NCBI GenBank assembly: GCA_017307505.1
Contig: JAFKEE010000039.1
Coordinates: 1-64,000, forward strand
Origin: Acidobacteriota bacterium
Lineage (GTDB): Bacteria; Acidobacteriota; Terriglobia; Bryobacterales; Bryobacteraceae
Direction: 5' to 3'
Length of the DNA: 64,000 nt
Shown: positions 1 through 8,908 of the stretch, one piece after another
Layout: the number at the start of each line of letters is the position of its first letter
Numbering within the stretch: position 1 is the stretch's first letter
Notes under the pieces: generated by a model
What the model was told of the DNA's origin: nothing
Databases searched by the model: none
What the model saw: only the letters and a program-made list of their open reading frames with translations
Position numbers and translations under genes: made by a program

Positions 1-1052
1 TCATGCCCGGTTTCGTCGACAGCCACACACACCTGATTCACGGCCCGCCCCGGTTGGACGATTACGAGGCGCGCATCCTCGGCAGCAGCTACACCGAGAT
101 CGCGGCGGCCGGAGGCGGCATCCGGTTCACCATGCGCGCCGTTCGGGCCTCTTCAGCCAAGCGGCTTGCCACCGAAGCTCAGGCACACCTTGCCACCATG
201 GCCCGCTACGGCAGTACCACGGTGGAGGCCAAATCCGGCTATGGACTGGACGAATCGACAGAACTCCGGCTGCTTCGCCTCGCCAAGGCGCTGGATGGAG
301 ACCTGGTCTCCGTCGTGCCAACCTTCCTTGGCGCGCATGCCGTTCCGCCTGAATTCGACGGCGATCCTGACGGCTACATTCAGCACCTGATCGACGTCAT
401 GCTGCCTCGGGTCGCCGCGTCGAGAGTCACGCGCTTCGCCGATGTCTATTGCGATGCCGGAGCATTCAGCCTTGTGCAAGCCCGCCGGTATCTGACCGCG
501 GCCATCGAGCATGGGCTCACGGCTAAGATCCACGCTGGTCAGTTCGCGGAAATCGGGGCAACCGCCCTGGCGATCGAATTGAAGGCTGTCAGTGCGGACC
601 ACCTCGAGGCAATCGGCCGGCCCGAGGTGGAGGCTTTGGCGGGTTGCAACACCATCGCGACACTGCTGCCTGGATCGGTATTCCACCTTGGGCTTTCCCA
701 ATATGCTCCTGCCCGGAGCCTGATTGATGCGGGAGCCGCTGTTGCGCTCGCCACGGACTACAACCCAGGGACGAGCCCCTCCTGCAGCATGCAGATGGCG
801 CTCAGCCTGGCGTGTACCCAGATGAAGATGACACCGGCCGAGGCCATTGCGGCCGCGACAATCAACGGGGCCCACGCACTGGGACTCGCACAGGAGTGCG
901 GCTCGCTGGAGACTGCGAAGTATGGGGATTTCCTGGTGCTGAATGTCCCCGATTACCGTGAGCTGCCCTATTCCTTCGGCATCAACCACGTGGCCATGAC
1001 CGTCAGGCACGGCGAAGTGATCTACTGCGATAAGGACGACCCGATCCAATGA
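1..1052 (+). CDS. hutI: Imidazolonepropionase, 5' end cut by window edge
   Basis: Hydrolyses 4-imidazolone-5-propanoate to N-formimidoyl-L-glutamate, the third step of histidine degradation, in the cytosol. The reading frame is already open at the left edge and the first in-frame ATG falls inside the conserved metal-binding motif PGFVDSHTHL, so about 55-65 N-terminal residues are missing and this ATG is not the real start. Visible amidohydrolase signatures are the HxH of SHTHL, the HAGQ and SADHLE histidine regions, and the metal Asp in ATDYNPGTSPS. The stop overlaps the ftcD start by four bases (ATGA), so the two are translationally coupled and catalyse consecutive steps. Family assignment is very secure; only the start is unknown. 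Confidence 0.95.
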   Translation, partial: MPGFVDSHTHLIHGPPRLDDYEARILGSSYTEIAAAGGGIRFTMRAVRASSAKRLATEAQAHLATMARYGSTTVEAKSGYGLDESTELRLLRLAKALDGDLVSVVPTFLGAHAVPPEFDGDPDGYIQHLIDVMLPRVAASRVTRFADVYCDAGAFSLVQARRYLTAAIEHGLTAKIHAGQFAEIGATALAIELKAVSADHLEAIGRPEVEALAGCNTIATLLPGSVFHLGLSQYAPARSLIDAGAAVALATDYNPGTSPSCSMQMALSLACTQMKMTPAEAIAAATINGAHALGLAQECGSLETAKYGDFLVLNVPDYRELPYSFGINHVAMTVRHGEVIYCDKDDPIQ

Positions 1053-2461
1053 CCCGCAAACTCGTCGAATGTATCCCCAACTTCAGTGAAGGCCGCGAGC
1101 GTGCCAAAGTGGACGCAATCGCCGCTGCCATTTCCGCCCTGCCCGGCGCACTGGTGCTCGACCTCGAACTCGATGCCGACCACAACCGGAGCGTGATTAC
1201 CTTCGTGGCGCCACCGGAAACGGTGATGGAGGCTGCGCTCGCGGGCGCCGCCAAGGCTGTCGAACTGATCGATCTCACGGTCCACAGTGGGGTGCACCCG
1301 CGTATCGGCGCGGTCGATGTGATGCCCTTCGTCCCACTGGAAGGCATGACTCTGGCGGAGTGCGTCCAGATTGCGGAACGTGCAGCGGCCGAGATGTGGA
1401 AACGGCTGCGCGTGCCGACTTATCTCTATGAGGCAGCCGCCCGCCGGCCGGACCGGACTAACCTCGAGAACATCCGGCGCGGCCAGTTCGAAGGGTTGCG
1501 GGACGAAGTGCGGACTAATCCCGATCGGGCGCCGGATTTCGGAGATCCTCAACTGCACCCGACTGCCGGCGCCACGGTAGTGGGCGCTCGCAAATTCCTG
1601 ATCGCCTACAACATCAACCTCGGCACGCCAGACATCGAGATTGCGAAGCGGATTGCCAAGGGCATCCGCCATTCCAGCGGAGGCTTCCGGTATGTCAAAT
1701 CGATGGGCGTTCCGCTTGCCTCGCGGAATGTCGCACAGGTCTCGATGAATCTCACCGATTTCGAGCAGACACCCATCCACCGCGTGTTTGAGTGCGTTCG
1801 CAGCGAAGCCGCGCGGTATGGTGTGCCGGTGCTGGGCAGCGAGATTGTCGGCCTGATCCCAAAGAAGGCCCTCGAAGCGACGGCCGATTTCTACCTCCGT
1901 TTCGAGAACTTCCAGCCAAGCCTGGTGCTGGAGAACCGCGTCGCGGAAGCGCTGGCGGAGCGGACACCGATGGCCGATTTTCTGGATAGCCTGGCTGCCG
2001 CTACGCCCACTCCGGGTGGAGGCAGCGCGGCCGCCGCCTCAGGAGCGATGGCCGCGGCATTGGGTTCCATGGTGGCCCGGCTGTCGAAGCTGGATCCAAC
2101 TCCGTTCGAATCGGATCGCGCCTTCCTCACCGAAGCCATCCAGCGCGATGCCGACGCCTACAGCGCGGTGGTGGCGGCTTACAAAAGGCCAAAGGAGGAG
2201 CGAGGGCCGTTTGTGAACGCCGCGATGGAGGGCGCGACCACGGTGCCGCTGGAAGTGCTGGAACACGCCTCGGCGCTGAGTGCCCGGCTGGCGGAGCTGG
2301 CCACTGCTTCCCCTGCGAAATTCGGCAGTGACGTCATCACGGCGCGGGCACTGGCGCAAGCCGCAATAACCGGCGCGCGGGCGAACGTCGAGATCAACCT
2401 GGCGTATTTGCCCGAGGGACCATTCCGCAGCAGCGTGGAGGCCCGCCTGGCGGGTTTGTAG
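1049..2461 (+). CDS. ftcD: Bifunctional glutamate formimidoyltransferase / formimidoyl-THF cyclodeaminase
   Basis: 470 residues. The N-terminal part (about 1-300) is the formimidoyltransferase, which moves the formimino group of formimidoylglutamate to tetrahydrofolate; it holds the VHSGVHPRIGAVDV motif with the likely catalytic His83 (His82 in the pig enzyme). The C-terminal part (about 305-470) is the cyclodeaminase, starting at PMADFLDSLAA with the glycine loop PTPGGGS, and would release ammonia to give methenyl-THF. The two-domain fusion is the vertebrate-like arrangement and is also known in bacteria. It starts inside the hutI stop, so the pair links histidine breakdown to the one-carbon pool. 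The stop lies three bases from the end of a convergent gene. Confidence 0.95.
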   Translation: MTRKLVECIPNFSEGRERAKVDAIAAAISALPGALVLDLELDADHNRSVITFVAPPETVMEAALAGAAKAVELIDLTVHSGVHPRIGAVDVMPFVPLEGMTLAECVQIAERAAAEMWKRLRVPTYLYEAAARRPDRTNLENIRRGQFEGLRDEVRTNPDRAPDFGDPQLHPTAGATVVGARKFLIAYNINLGTPDIEIAKRIAKGIRHSSGGFRYVKSMGVPLASRNVAQVSMNLTDFEQTPIHRVFECVRSEAARYGVPVLGSEIVGLIPKKALEATADFYLRFENFQPSLVLENRVAEALAERTPMADFLDSLAAATPTPGGGSAAAASGAMAAALGSMVARLSKLDPTPFESDRAFLTEAIQRDADAYSAVVAAYKRPKEERGPFVNAAMEGATTVPLEVLEHASALSARLAELATASPAKFGSDVITARALAQAAITGARANVEINLAYLPEGPFRSSVEARLAGL

Positions 2462-2464
2462 CCG

Positions 2465-3478
2465 TTAACGGTACTTTGCGATGCGGCCCTTGGGTCCGAC
2501 GGCCCAGCCGGTGACACCATTCCGGGTAAAGCTGATGGCATTGTAAGCGCCGTCGTCGAAGTGGGTCCAGGTGCGCCCATCGTCCCTGGACACATCGGAC
2601 CCGGAGGTTCCCGTGGCGATCCAGACGCCGGGTTTCGGCAGGTATTTCACAGCCGAGCGGAAACCGGCAGGAGGCGTCGAAGGTGTCTTCCAGGTCTTTC
2701 CGCCATCCGACGAATACGCCGCGGTCTGGCGGCCTTCCTTGTCCTTGGAATAGTCACCACCAACGATGACTCCATGATCGTCGTCGCGGAAGGCGACCGA
2801 GAAGATTCCTGCGCCTGGGCCGTCATTGCGGATGGGGGTAGTGGCGACCTTCCAACTGCGGCCTGCATCGCGCGAGCGCATAACGCGCGCGGCACCGGGA
2901 CCTCCGGTAACGTACCAGACCTCGCGGCTGCCGCGGACGAAGAGGCACGTATTGCTGGCCGCGAAAGCGCCTTCTCCCGGCAGGGAGGAGGGCGTCTTGA
3001 GACGCGACCAGTGGGCGCCGCCGTCGGTGGTGGCGAGAAGTTCGGCGCTGCCGTCCGGCGGGTCACCCAGGACAAGCCCGGTATGTCCGTCCCAAAAGGA
3101 GATGGTGTCGAAGAAACCCTTGGAGTCGGTCTGGGTGTATTGCAGCCGCCAGTGGGCTCCCGCATCGTCGGATTTGTAGATCCGCGAGAGCTCTCCGGGG
3201 CCGGCGCTCATGAGGTAGACGATGCGCTCATCGACGGGCCAGATTCCGCGAAAGTCGAGCTTCTCGGCGCCAGGCACCTGGGCTGCGGTCCAGTGCGCCC
3301 CGCCATCGACAGTGCGCAGGTACGTGCCGTTGGAACCACTGGCCCAGACAACTCGGTCACTGACGGCGCGTACACCGCGCAGCGAGACCGTAGTCGGACT
3401 GGTCTGCGGCGTCCAGGATTGCGCGCGCACACCCGCGCCGCACAGCAGCGAACCCGCCAGAAGCGTTGCTAATCTCAT
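2465..3478 (-). CDS. Secreted Ycf48/BNR-type beta-propeller protein
   Basis: 337 residues from the start chosen at MRLATLLAGSLLCGAGVRAQ, which gives a normal Sec signal peptide cleaved near AQS; a longer in-frame extension exists but is compositionally unlike a protein. At least five Asp-box-like repeats are visible (DGGAHWT, DAGAHWR, DGGAHWS, DAGRSWK, DGGKTWK, DDGRTWT), spaced as in a seven-bladed propeller of the Ycf48/sialidase fold. Bacterial members are often annotated as oxidoreductases or photosystem-assembly-like proteins, but no catalytic residues can be named here. Probably an extracytoplasmic scaffold or binding protein. It is divergent from the next gene, another Asp-box protein, with about 70 bases between the two starts. 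Confidence 0.8.
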   Translation of the reverse strand: MRLATLLAGSLLCGAGVRAQSWTPQTSPTTVSLRGVRAVSDRVVWASGSNGTYLRTVDGGAHWTAAQVPGAEKLDFRGIWPVDERIVYLMSAGPGELSRIYKSDDAGAHWRLQYTQTDSKGFFDTISFWDGHTGLVLGDPPDGSAELLATTDGGAHWSRLKTPSSLPGEGAFAASNTCLFVRGSREVWYVTGGPGAARVMRSRDAGRSWKVATTPIRNDGPGAGIFSVAFRDDDHGVIVGGDYSKDKEGRQTAAYSSDGGKTWKTPSTPPAGFRSAVKYLPKPGVWIATGTSGSDVSRDDGRTWTHFDDGAYNAISFTRNGVTGWAVGPKGRIAKYR

Positions 3479-3550
3479 TGTTCTTCCTCGTAGTGTAACG
3501 GGCGCCATTCCCTCCGCGCCGTGCATTGAGAGAGAATGGCTGAAATCGCG

Positions 3551-4759
3551 ATGACAACCATGTTGCCCCGACTGCTCCTTCCGGCTTTGCTGTTCGCCGG
3601 CACCGCCCTGGCTGAGAAACCGTTTATTGAAAAGGACGATGTCTTTCCGCTGGATGTGAAACACAATCATGCGTCGAGCATTCTGTACCTTCCCAATGGG
3701 GATCTGTTCGTCTGCTGGTATCGCGGATCGGGCGAACGGCAGGCGGACGATGTGCAGGTGATGGGCGCCCGGAAGAGGAGGGGCGCGAAGAGCTGGTCGG
3801 CTCCGTTTGTCTTAGCCGATGTGGCAGGCTTCCCGGACACAAATCCGACGCTGTTCCTGGACCGCGACAAGCGGCTTTGGCTGTTCTGGCAGACGATCGT
3901 GGCGAACACCTGGGAATCGGCAATTACCAACTACCGCGTCTCGTCAAACTACAACGGCGATGGCGTGCCCAAGTGGGACCGGGCTGACATCATGCTGCTG
4001 AAGCCAAACCATATTGTGGAGCGCGTGCAGGAATTCGGGTCCCGCTACACGGCGGGCCGTGAAGGCGAGTACTGGAAACGCGAACTGGAGAAGGCCAAGG
4101 ACAAGTACTTCTCTCGTATGGGCTGGATGAACCGGCCGCATCCCGTGCAACTGGCCTCGGGCCGCATCGTGGTGGGATTGTATTCCGATGGTTACAGTAT
4201 CAGCCTGGCAGCAATCAGCGATGACAATGGTCTCACCTGGCACGCGTCCGATCCGATTGTGGGCAACGGCAATATCCAACCTTCATTCGCGATCAAAAAG
4301 GACGGCGGACTTGTGGCGTACATGCGGGACAACGGTCCTCCGCCGAAGCGCCTGATGAAGAGTGAATCGAAGGACAATGGCGAGACCTGGACCTTCGCGG
4401 AAGACACGGATATTCCGAATTCGGGGACCGGCGTTGAGGTGTTGACATTAAAGGACGGTCGTTGGTTGATGATCAACAACGACACGGAACGCGGGCGCAA
4501 TTCCCTCTGCCTGTCGATCTCAAACGACGAGGGCAAGACCTGGAAGTGGAATCGCCACATCGAATTGGATAAGCGCGCGGAGAAGCCGGGGTCATTCCAC
4601 TATCCGGCCATCGTGCAGGCGCCCGACGGGACCATCCACGCGAGCTACAGCGTGTTCCTGAACCACTTGCCGCAGACCGAACCGCACAAAACAATCCGGC
4701 ATGCGCACTTCAATCTGGAGTGGGTAATGGAGGGAGATCCGGCGGAAACAGCCCATTGA
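3551..4759 (+). CDS. Secreted sialidase-like (exo-alpha-sialidase superfamily) protein
   Basis: About 402 residues from MTTMLPRLLLPALLFAGTALA, which makes a clean signal peptide; an ATG 15 bases upstream is also in frame but adds acidic residues before it. Three Asp boxes are visible (SDDNGLTWHAS, SKDNGETWTFA, SNDEGKTWKWN), with SSILYLPNGDLFVCWYRG and PTLFLDRDKRLWLFWQT typical of the sialidase/BNR fold. The predicted place is periplasm or cell exterior. The canonical RIP arginine motif was not recognised, so true sialidase (GH33) activity is not shown; homologues in Acidobacteria and Planctomycetes may act on other glycans. The stop codon overlaps the -35 box of the promoter for the following small gene. 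Confidence 0.75.
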   Translation: MTTMLPRLLLPALLFAGTALAEKPFIEKDDVFPLDVKHNHASSILYLPNGDLFVCWYRGSGERQADDVQVMGARKRRGAKSWSAPFVLADVAGFPDTNPTLFLDRDKRLWLFWQTIVANTWESAITNYRVSSNYNGDGVPKWDRADIMLLKPNHIVERVQEFGSRYTAGREGEYWKRELEKAKDKYFSRMGWMNRPHPVQLASGRIVVGLYSDGYSISLAAISDDNGLTWHASDPIVGNGNIQPSFAIKKDGGLVAYMRDNGPPPKRLMKSESKDNGETWTFAEDTDIPNSGTGVEVLTLKDGRWLMINNDTERGRNSLCLSISNDEGKTWKWNRHIELDKRAEKPGSFHYPAIVQAPDGTIHASYSVFLNHLPQTEPHKTIRHAHFNLEWVMEGDPAETAH

Positions 4760-4783
4760 CACCAGGGATCCAGGCGCTATATT
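4756..4783 (+). promoter_or_regulatory. Sigma70-type promoter for the small membrane protein
   Basis: A perfect TTGACA (4756-4761) is followed after 16 bases by TATATT (4778-4783), five of six matches to the -10 consensus. Transcription would begin near 4790 and give a leader of about 65 bases before the GTG start at 4855. The -35 box sits on the stop codon of the preceding gene. It is among the best promoter matches in the window. Confidence 0.6.
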
Positions 4784-4854
4784 GAAGGCGCAGTAAAGCC
4801 GCAGCCGGCAGGGAGCGGGCGGTCCGGTTCCTCCGGTTCGGCTGGGAGGTGACC

Positions 4855-5115
4855 GTGAGCGATACTGTGGTCGTGATTTCCTTCCTGGTTTCGATGGCTT
4901 TTGCTCTCTTCCTGCTCTGGAGATTCAGCCATATCCGTTGGTACTGGCATGCATTGGCTGTGGCTGTCGCCTTGGGCCTGGGCATGATGCCGCCGCTGGC
5001 GCAGGAAGCTGGGCGCAACTATGATGTCGCGTTAGGCAGCGCGTTTCTGTTCCTGCTGGTGTGGGGCGCTGGAGAGCCCCTGTTTAAGATGCTGCACGTG
5101 CCGCGGCACTTCTAG
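4855..5115 (+). CDS. Small two-helix membrane protein, unknown function
   Basis: 86 residues from the GTG at 4855; an in-frame GTG six bases earlier lies inside the strong Shine-Dalgarno GGGAGG (4844-4849), so the later GTG with a five-base spacer is preferred. Two or three hydrophobic segments are visible: VVISFLVSMAFALFLLW near the N-terminus, WHALAVAVALGLGMMPPLA in the middle and VALGSAFLFLLVWGAG near the end. There is no signal peptidase site and no catalytic motif. It has its own promoter and no operon partner, since the next gene is convergent ten bases away. I do not recognise the family. Confidence 0.6.
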   Translation: MSDTVVVISFLVSMAFALFLLWRFSHIRWYWHALAVAVALGLGMMPPLAQEAGRNYDVALGSAFLFLLVWGAGEPLFKMLHVPRHF

Positions 5116-5124
5116 CCACGGATA

Positions 5125-7053
5125 TCAGGCATAACAGCGGATCTCGAAGATCCGGGCCAGTTCACTGCCGTTGGTCGCCGTGATCTGGACGCGTACCCGG
5201 TCAGTGGTGACGGCTGCGAACTGGTGGCGACGCAGCCGCTGGTGATTCCCTGTTACCGTAGCGAGTTCTGTACCGCCGGCCAGGATCCGGTAGTCCCTCA
5301 CCGTTTCCGGTTGCGGCGCACGTACGATGCCCTTACTCACTCCATCAGAGGACGAAAGCGTCAGTTCGCGCTGGAAGCCGGTGTCGAACGTCAACTGGAT
5401 GGTGGAGATCTTCACGGGACGGGGCCATTGCAGTTCGATCCAGGCTCCATCTGACGCGAGCCGTCCCGCCCACTGATGAACTTCCTTCCCGGGAATGTCA
5501 CGGACCCAGCCGTCGAGTATGTTCTGGGCGGGAAAATGTTCTTCGCTCCCAGAGGCCTGAACCTTCGCCTGCTTCGCGAGATCCAGCGAGTCCTCGTTCT
5601 TCACCCCGCGCAGGGACTGGTCCTGCCGGAGCAGCACCTGCTGCAAGGCCTGGACCCTGGCCCGATCCTGCGCCAACTGGCGAGGGAGGATGCCGGCCGA
5701 GACACAGTGGGCGGCGGCGGTACCGGCCGCCTGCCCAACGCAGGCGCAGGTGGCCATGACTCGCGTGGAAGTGAAGGCCGCGTGAGTGGCGCTGATGTTA
5801 CGGCCTGCCATCATGAGGTTCGGCACGTTCCGGCTATAAAGGGAGCGCAGAGGAATGTTGTAGACCTCGGGAGTCCGCAGCACGGTATTAGGCGGTAGTT
5901 CGGAGCGGTCGAAGCCTCCCGGCGGGTGGTCGTCCATGGGCCAGCCTCCGATGGCGACCGCGTCGTCGAATTCGCCCTTGAGCAGGTCGTGCTGCGTGAG
6001 CAGATGATCGCCGACCATGCGGCGGCTGCCGCGCTTGCCGGGCATCATCCCGAGCCAGTCCAAAGCCCAATTGGCGGAGTCGGGGTGGTTGTCGCTGTTC
6101 TTGATGTAATCCCAGACACCCAGGGCGATGGCAAGCAACTCGTAGCGGATCCGCTCATTGTCCCAGATCGTATTCAGGTTGCCGCCCCATTCGATCCACC
6201 AGTAGCCGTACTCCCAGGTCTTCGTGGGACGGAAGCGGAGGTGCTCCTTGGTGACCTTGCGCGCCCAACTGGGCGCGGTGAAGGGCATAGGGCGGCCATA
6301 GTCACGGGACGTGAAGAGGATGCTGGATCCGAGAGTCTCCTCGTCCGGCTTTTCCGGCGCCAGGGATTCGTTGAACTCCGAGCGGGCTTCGCGGCCGGTG
6401 CGCATCTGGGCTCCGGCTTCCAGGCCCAGGCGGCAGTCACCGGTGCAGTCCAGAAAGAGGGGCGCGTGGACGCGGTAGAGGTGCTCGCTCTTGTCGCAGC
6501 GGGCCATCACGTAGTCGATCGCATCGCCTTTCTTCACCACACTGTAGAGGGTGGTTTCGAGCAGCAGCGTGATGTTCTTCTCGCTGAGGACCTTGTCGTA
6601 GAGCAGGAGGTCCCACATCTCCCAACTGCGTTGAGGATTGCCTGCGGCGTCATCGAGCCGGAGCTCCTCAACGAGGCCGCCTTCCCGCCAACCGGGGCGG
6701 CTCCGATGCGAGTTGGCTCCAACCACGTGCATCTTCACTTCACTGGAGGAATTGCCGCCCAGGCGGGAACGGTCCTGGACGAGGACTACCCGGGCTCCGT
6801 TGCGGGCCGCGCTCAAGGCCGCACAGACTCCGGCCAGCCCGCCTCCGGCGATGAAGATGTCAGCCTTCAACTCGACGAGCGTCATGTTCGGCTCGTGTTG
6901 AACGGACTTTGGACGGTTCTTCGGCGGCGCGACGATGTCGAAGTCGGGCTTGGACGGCGGCAGGGCCTGGGCCTGGGCCTGGAGATCCTGCGCGAACACG
7001 GCCAGGGTGTAGCCCGTAAAAGGGAAGGCGGAAAGCAAGTCGCGACGCTTCAT
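5125..7053 (-). CDS. Tat-exported FAD-dependent oxidoreductase with C-terminal discoidin-like domain
   Basis: 642 residues. The N-terminus MKRRDLLSAF resembles a twin-arginine signal ending near QAQAQA, which fits export of a folded flavoprotein. A Rossmann FAD-binding motif follows (ADIFIAGGGLAGVCAAL, GGGLAG at residues 70-75), then the FAD-dependent oxidoreductase fold of the PF12831 type, with FLDCTGDCRLGLEAGA and LMMAGRNISATHAAFTSTRVM, features common to this family in Acidobacteria and Planctomycetes. The last 150 or so residues (from about KQAKVQASG) look like an F5/8-type-C sandwich, including WIELQWPRPVKISTIQLTFD. The substrate is unknown; related proteins are found with glycan-use genes. 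Stands alone between a convergent small gene and hpt. Confidence 0.8.
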   Translation of the reverse strand: MKRRDLLSAFPFTGYTLAVFAQDLQAQAQALPPSKPDFDIVAPPKNRPKSVQHEPNMTLVELKADIFIAGGGLAGVCAALSAARNGARVVLVQDRSRLGGNSSSEVKMHVVGANSHRSRPGWREGGLVEELRLDDAAGNPQRSWEMWDLLLYDKVLSEKNITLLLETTLYSVVKKGDAIDYVMARCDKSEHLYRVHAPLFLDCTGDCRLGLEAGAQMRTGREARSEFNESLAPEKPDEETLGSSILFTSRDYGRPMPFTAPSWARKVTKEHLRFRPTKTWEYGYWWIEWGGNLNTIWDNERIRYELLAIALGVWDYIKNSDNHPDSANWALDWLGMMPGKRGSRRMVGDHLLTQHDLLKGEFDDAVAIGGWPMDDHPPGGFDRSELPPNTVLRTPEVYNIPLRSLYSRNVPNLMMAGRNISATHAAFTSTRVMATCACVGQAAGTAAAHCVSAGILPRQLAQDRARVQALQQVLLRQDQSLRGVKNEDSLDLAKQAKVQASGSEEHFPAQNILDGWVRDIPGKEVHQWAGRLASDGAWIELQWPRPVKISTIQLTFDTGFQRELTLSSSDGVSKGIVRAPQPETVRDYRILAGGTELATVTGNHQRLRRHQFAAVTTDRVRVQITATNGSELARIFEIRCYA

Positions 7054-7098
7054 ACAGTTAACTATATAAAATTTCAGATGTCAGACTGACGCTACCGG

Positions 7099-7620
7099 TT
7101 AGGGCACCAGGATGCAGAGGTCCCTGAGGTTGCGGTAGCGCTGGTTGAAGTCCAGGCCGTAACCAATGACAAACTTATCTTCAATGGTGAAGCCGATGTA
7201 GTCCCCTTCGACAGCGATGCGGCGGCGGGAGGGTTTGTCGAGAAAGGAGGCGATCTTGAGGGAGCGCGGAGCGCGCTGGGACATGACGTGCCGCAGGTAG
7301 TTGAGCGTCAGACCTGTATCGATGATGTCCTCAACGAGCAGGACATCCTCATCCTGAATTGGTTTATCGAGGTCCTTGGTGAGCTGCACCTGACCGGAGG
7401 TTGTGGTGCCCTCGTAGCTCTTGGTGCCGATGAACTCGATGCGGAGAGGAAGATCGATGTGGCGCACCAGGTCGGCCAGGAACATGAATGAGCCCTTCAA
7501 AACCCCCACCAGCACGATGGAGCGGCCCGCATAGTCGGCCGTAATCTGCGCGCCGAGCGCAGCGATGCGGGTCTGGATTTCGTCGTGCGAGATGAGGACC
7601 TCAATTTTTGGAGACGCCAT
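7099..7620 (-). CDS. hpt: Hypoxanthine phosphoribosyltransferase
   Basis: 173 residues from ATG at 7620 (MASPKIEVLIS), matching the usual length of about 175-180; upstream in-frame sequence is the shadow of the neighbour. Converts hypoxanthine (and guanine) plus PRPP to IMP (GMP) in purine salvage. The PRPP-binding loop VLLVEDIIDTGLT is at residues 93-105, preceded by the flexible loop region IGTKSYEGTTTSG. The C-terminal FVIGYGLDFNQRYRNL and DLCIL are diagnostic for bacterial Hpt. The gene lies 64 bases downstream of a periplasmic protein gene on the same strand and may be co-transcribed with it. Confidence 0.95.
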   Translation of the reverse strand: MASPKIEVLISHDEIQTRIAALGAQITADYAGRSIVLVGVLKGSFMFLADLVRHIDLPLRIEFIGTKSYEGTTTSGQVQLTKDLDKPIQDEDVLLVEDIIDTGLTLNYLRHVMSQRAPRSLKIASFLDKPSRRRIAVEGDYIGFTIEDKFVIGYGLDFNQRYRNLRDLCILVP

Positions 7621-7684
7621 GCGATCAGTCTGGCATAACGAAGCCGTCTGAGGAGAGGAGTAATGCGCGAAAAACGCAGGTGGC

Positions 7685-8473
7685 CTAGTCGGCGGCGCGC
7701 AGGCGGTTGCTGGGCGGCCCGATGTGAATGTGGGCGGCCGTCGCACGGCCTGGGATGGCGGTGCGGAAAGCGTAATAGGGAATCTTCTTGGACTCGAGAT
7801 ACTGGCGAAGCCAGATGCCCTCGGGCGTGTCGGGGCTGAGGCCCACGTCGATGCGGCCACGGTGGTCATAGCCCATCGCCTTGTGGATGGCAGTCTCACC
7901 GTTGGCGCTGATGGGCAGTGCCTTGGCGAACTGCTTTTCGTAGGACAGGACGACGTCCCGCATCAGGCTGGGCGTGAAGAGGCCGTTGCCGTCGTAGCGT
8001 TCCTGTAAAGGCTTGGGCCCTGCATCTTCTTCGCGGTTGGCTTCCAGCGCCTGTTCGGCCTTCGCCATTTCGGCGATTTCCCGAAGGAAGCGGGCGCGGG
8101 ATTCGGCAAGTGTCAATGTACGGCGCCGGTAGTCCAGTTCTTCGAGAATGGGCGTGAGTTCGTTGCGGGCGTAGATCCCCTGTTCAATGAGGGGTTTGAC
8201 CTGCTCGACCAGTTCCTTGATCCGGTCAAAGCGACGCTGAGAGGCGGCTACCATCTCATCGGCCTGCTCGATGCTGATCTCGTCCGGACGCAGGGTGCCG
8301 TACAACGTGCGCTTGAGGATCATATCATCCCCGATGTCGGCTGCACTGCTGAGCGCGCGGTCCAGTAGCTGATGACGCGAGTAGATGGTCTGCGCCTGCA
8401 AGCTCCCAATGAGAAGGAACGCCAAACTAACAAAACACTTGCGCACTGTTCTTATTGTAGTACGATACGGCAT
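7685..8473 (-). CDS. Exported coiled-coil protein with His/Asp-rich C-terminal module, unknown
   Basis: 262 residues from ATG at 8473; a GTG five codons upstream is possible. The signal peptide is MPYRTTIRTVRKCFVSLAFLLIGSLQAQ. Residues about 30-140 are charged and helical, likely coiled coil (VAASQRRFDRIKELVEQVKP, LTLAESRARFLREIAEMAKA). The C-terminal part is quite different: AIHKAMGYDHRGRIDVGL, then PEGIWLRQYLESKKIPYYAF, then HIHIGPPSNR. The spacing of H, D and HxH residues recalls the zinc site of M15-type or hedgehog-fold carboxypeptidases, but the canonical SxHxxGxAxD is not present exactly, so this is only a guess. It shares a 24-base divergent gap with rsfS. Confidence 0.65.
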   Translation of the reverse strand: MPYRTTIRTVRKCFVSLAFLLIGSLQAQTIYSRHQLLDRALSSAADIGDDMILKRTLYGTLRPDEISIEQADEMVAASQRRFDRIKELVEQVKPLIEQGIYARNELTPILEELDYRRRTLTLAESRARFLREIAEMAKAEQALEANREEDAGPKPLQERYDGNGLFTPSLMRDVVLSYEKQFAKALPISANGETAIHKAMGYDHRGRIDVGLSPDTPEGIWLRQYLESKKIPYYAFRTAIPGRATAAHIHIGPPSNRLRAAD

Positions 8474-8497
8474 AAGGAGTAGTTCCACTCAGAACGC

Positions 8498-8899
8498 TTG
8501 CGGAAACCTAAAGAAAATGGGGCAGTAGCTACTGCAGTCGTCACGGAAAGCCCCACGTGGCAGCTTGCTTTGCGGGCAGCCGAAGCTAAGAAAGCAGACG
8601 GCATCCGCATTTTGGACCTCCGCGAGGTCACCTCCTTCGCCGACTATTTCCTCATCTGCACGGGTACCAACCAGCGCCAGAACCAGGCGATCTGGGACGA
8701 GATTGCCCTGCGTCTGAAGAAAGAGGCCGGCGAGACGCCGATCAATGTGGAAGGCTTCGAGAATGGCGAATGGATTCTCGGCGACTTCGGCGACCTGATC
8801 GTGCACATCTTCTCGGAAGAGAAGCGGGAGTACTATCAACTCGAGCGTCTGTGGCGTGATGCCAAGGACGTTCCCATCCCTCCGCAAGCCGCAGCCTGA
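8498..8899 (+). CDS. rsfS: Ribosome silencing factor RsfS
   Basis: About 133 residues. Binds ribosomal protein L14 on the large subunit and blocks joining with the small subunit during starvation. The DUF143/Iojap core is complete: ILDLREVTSFADYFLICTG, then INVEGFENGEWILGDFGD and LIVHIFSEEKREYYQLERLW. No in-frame ATG lies before the domain, so the start is the TTG at 8498 or another near-cognate codon; the exact N-terminus is uncertain. Usually found next to nadD or other cell-cycle genes; here it stands alone, with a divergent exported protein gene on one side and convergent pncA on the other. Confidence 0.93.
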   Translation: MRKPKENGAVATAVVTESPTWQLALRAAEAKKADGIRILDLREVTSFADYFLICTGTNQRQNQAIWDEIALRLKKEAGETPINVEGFENGEWILGDFGDLIVHIFSEEKREYYQLERLWRDAKDVPIPPQAAA

Positions 8900-8908
8900 G
8901 CAGGCGGA

